From an uncultured Bacteroidales bacterium (GTDB lineage Bacteria > Bacteroidota > Bacteroidia > Bacteroidales > Bacteroidaceae), in contig CACYHW010000014.1 of NCBI GenBank assembly GCA_902774335.1, positions 63,654 to 127,653 on the forward strand: a stretch of DNA of 64,000 bases, in the 5' to 3' direction. Position numbers and translations under genes: made by a program. Below are positions 63,583-64,000 of this stretch, in pieces. Each line of letters starts with the position of its first letter. Position 1 is the stretch's first letter. Under the pieces are notes generated by a model. It was not told where the DNA came from. It worked only from the letters and a program-made list of their open reading frames with translations, and ran no database searches.

Positions 63583-64000
63583 TAAGACTGTATGATAAGA
63601 ACCCCAGCCAGCGTGACATAGACCGCGTACTGGACATTCTGAACGGAGGAGGCGTGATTGTATTCCCTACCGACACCGCCTACGCCCTGGGCTGCCATGC
63701 ACTCAAGGAGCGCCCCATAGAGCGTATCTGCAAGATCAAAGGCATGAACCCGCAGAAACACCGTTTTTCCATAGTCTGCTACGATCTGAGCGATATAAGC
63801 CAATATGTACAGATAGACAACGCCACATTCAAGACAATGAAGCGTAACCTTCCCGGCCCGTTCACATTCGTGCTGCGCGCCGGAAGCCGTCTGCCCAAGA
63901 TATTCAGCAACCGCAAGGAGGTGGGCATACGCGTGCCCGACAACGACATAACACGTGAAATATGCCGTCAGCTGGGCGCTCCCCTGCTCTCCACTACAGT
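63576..64000 (+). CDS. YrdC/YciO-family protein, truncated by the window end
   Basis: The frame opens at ATG 63576, inside the miaA 3' end (7-nt overlap), and runs off the window after 141 codons. The translation begins [20 protein letters not shown]. The family motifs are [18 protein letters not shown] and [14 protein letters not shown], then GIRVPDND. This is the YrdC/Sua5 fold; the sequence looks closer to YciO than to the threonylcarbamoyl-AMP synthase TsaC, but that cannot be settled from the partial protein. Confidence 0.88.
   Translation, partial: MLIRLYDKNPSQRDIDRVLDILNGGGVIVFPTDTAYALGCHALKERPIERICKIKGMNPQKHRFSIVCYDLSDISQYVQIDNATFKTMKRNLPGPFTFVLRAGSRLPKIFSNRKEVGIRVPDNDITREICRQLGAPLLSTT

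Noticed and set aside
1..64000. CRISPR arrays, phage genes, complete insertion sequences or rRNA genes
   Set aside because: I looked for regularly spaced repeats, transposase or integrase motifs and rRNA landmarks and saw none.

Overview
This window is chromosomal DNA from a member of the Bacteroidota, most likely a gut Bacteroidales; I cannot name the species. The evidence is the fused lpxC-fabZ gene, the Bacteroidota-restricted families (DUF4835, DUF3127, DUF3667, 6-bladed propeller lipoproteins, BlaI/BlaR1 pairs), a Rho with a long Gln-rich insertion, and repeated TAnnTTTG promoter -7 boxes a short way upstream of start codons. There are no rRNA genes, CRISPR arrays, phage or complete insertion sequences. 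Two tRNA genes (Asp-GTC, Cys-GCA) are present, both on the minus strand.

Layout. 0-10.7 kb: a MerR regulator, tRNA-Asp, a minus-strand operon (recR, small membrane protein, GT2 glycosyltransferase, acetyltransferase), divergent engB, a TlpA-like lipoprotein, a blaI/blaR1 pair with visible operators, a propeller lipoprotein and a DUF3667 membrane protein. 10.8-15.4 kb: a secreted protein with an ECF sigma factor and putative anti-sigma, then rho and a DUF3127 protein. 15.5-24.2 kb: a tightly overlapping housekeeping operon (dnaN, DnaQ-like exonuclease, coaBC fused to DUF4835, recN, rlmB), then an N-domain-less clpB. 24.3-35 kb: tRNA-Cys in an unusual repeat cluster, an SGNH esterase, menA-menG, a lipoprotein, marC, the phoH-purC-aroE-purM operon and convergent pepD, separated by a perfect palindrome. 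35.1-53.2 kb: a large minus-strand transport operon. 53.3-64 kb: a large secreted protein, a broken D-2-hydroxyacid dehydrogenase, prfA, pyrF, then lpxD, lpxC-fabZ, lpxA, a pRiA4b-ORF3-like gene, miaA and a truncated YrdC/YciO gene.

The most striking region is the apparent eight-gene operon at 35.1-53.2 kb. In transcription order it is: a GH9 glycosidase lipoprotein; an ABC ATPase; an ABC-2 permease fused to a degenerate M1-peptidase-like periplasmic region and a golvesin-like C-terminal domain; a TolC-type outer-membrane channel; a lipoprotein membrane-fusion protein; an RND pump; a second RND pump fused to a complete ABC ATPase; and a second small ABC-2-like permease. All parts of an RND tripartite pump are therefore interleaved with two ABC modules, and one ATPase is covalently attached to an RND subunit. 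In that fusion the ATPase domain itself appears to be interrupted by membrane segments between its A-loop strand and Walker A. This is my best candidate for an undescribed system.

Other architectural oddities are the CoaBC-DUF4835 fusion (a cytoplasmic enzyme joined through a signal-peptide-like segment to an exported domain), shikimate dehydrogenase with an N-terminal membrane anchor, the 78-bp palindrome that runs exactly from one stop codon to the next between purM and pepD, and the tRNA-Cys 3' end embedded in a 34-bp-arm hairpin. Functional calls rest on reading the proteins by eye; no database search was run.
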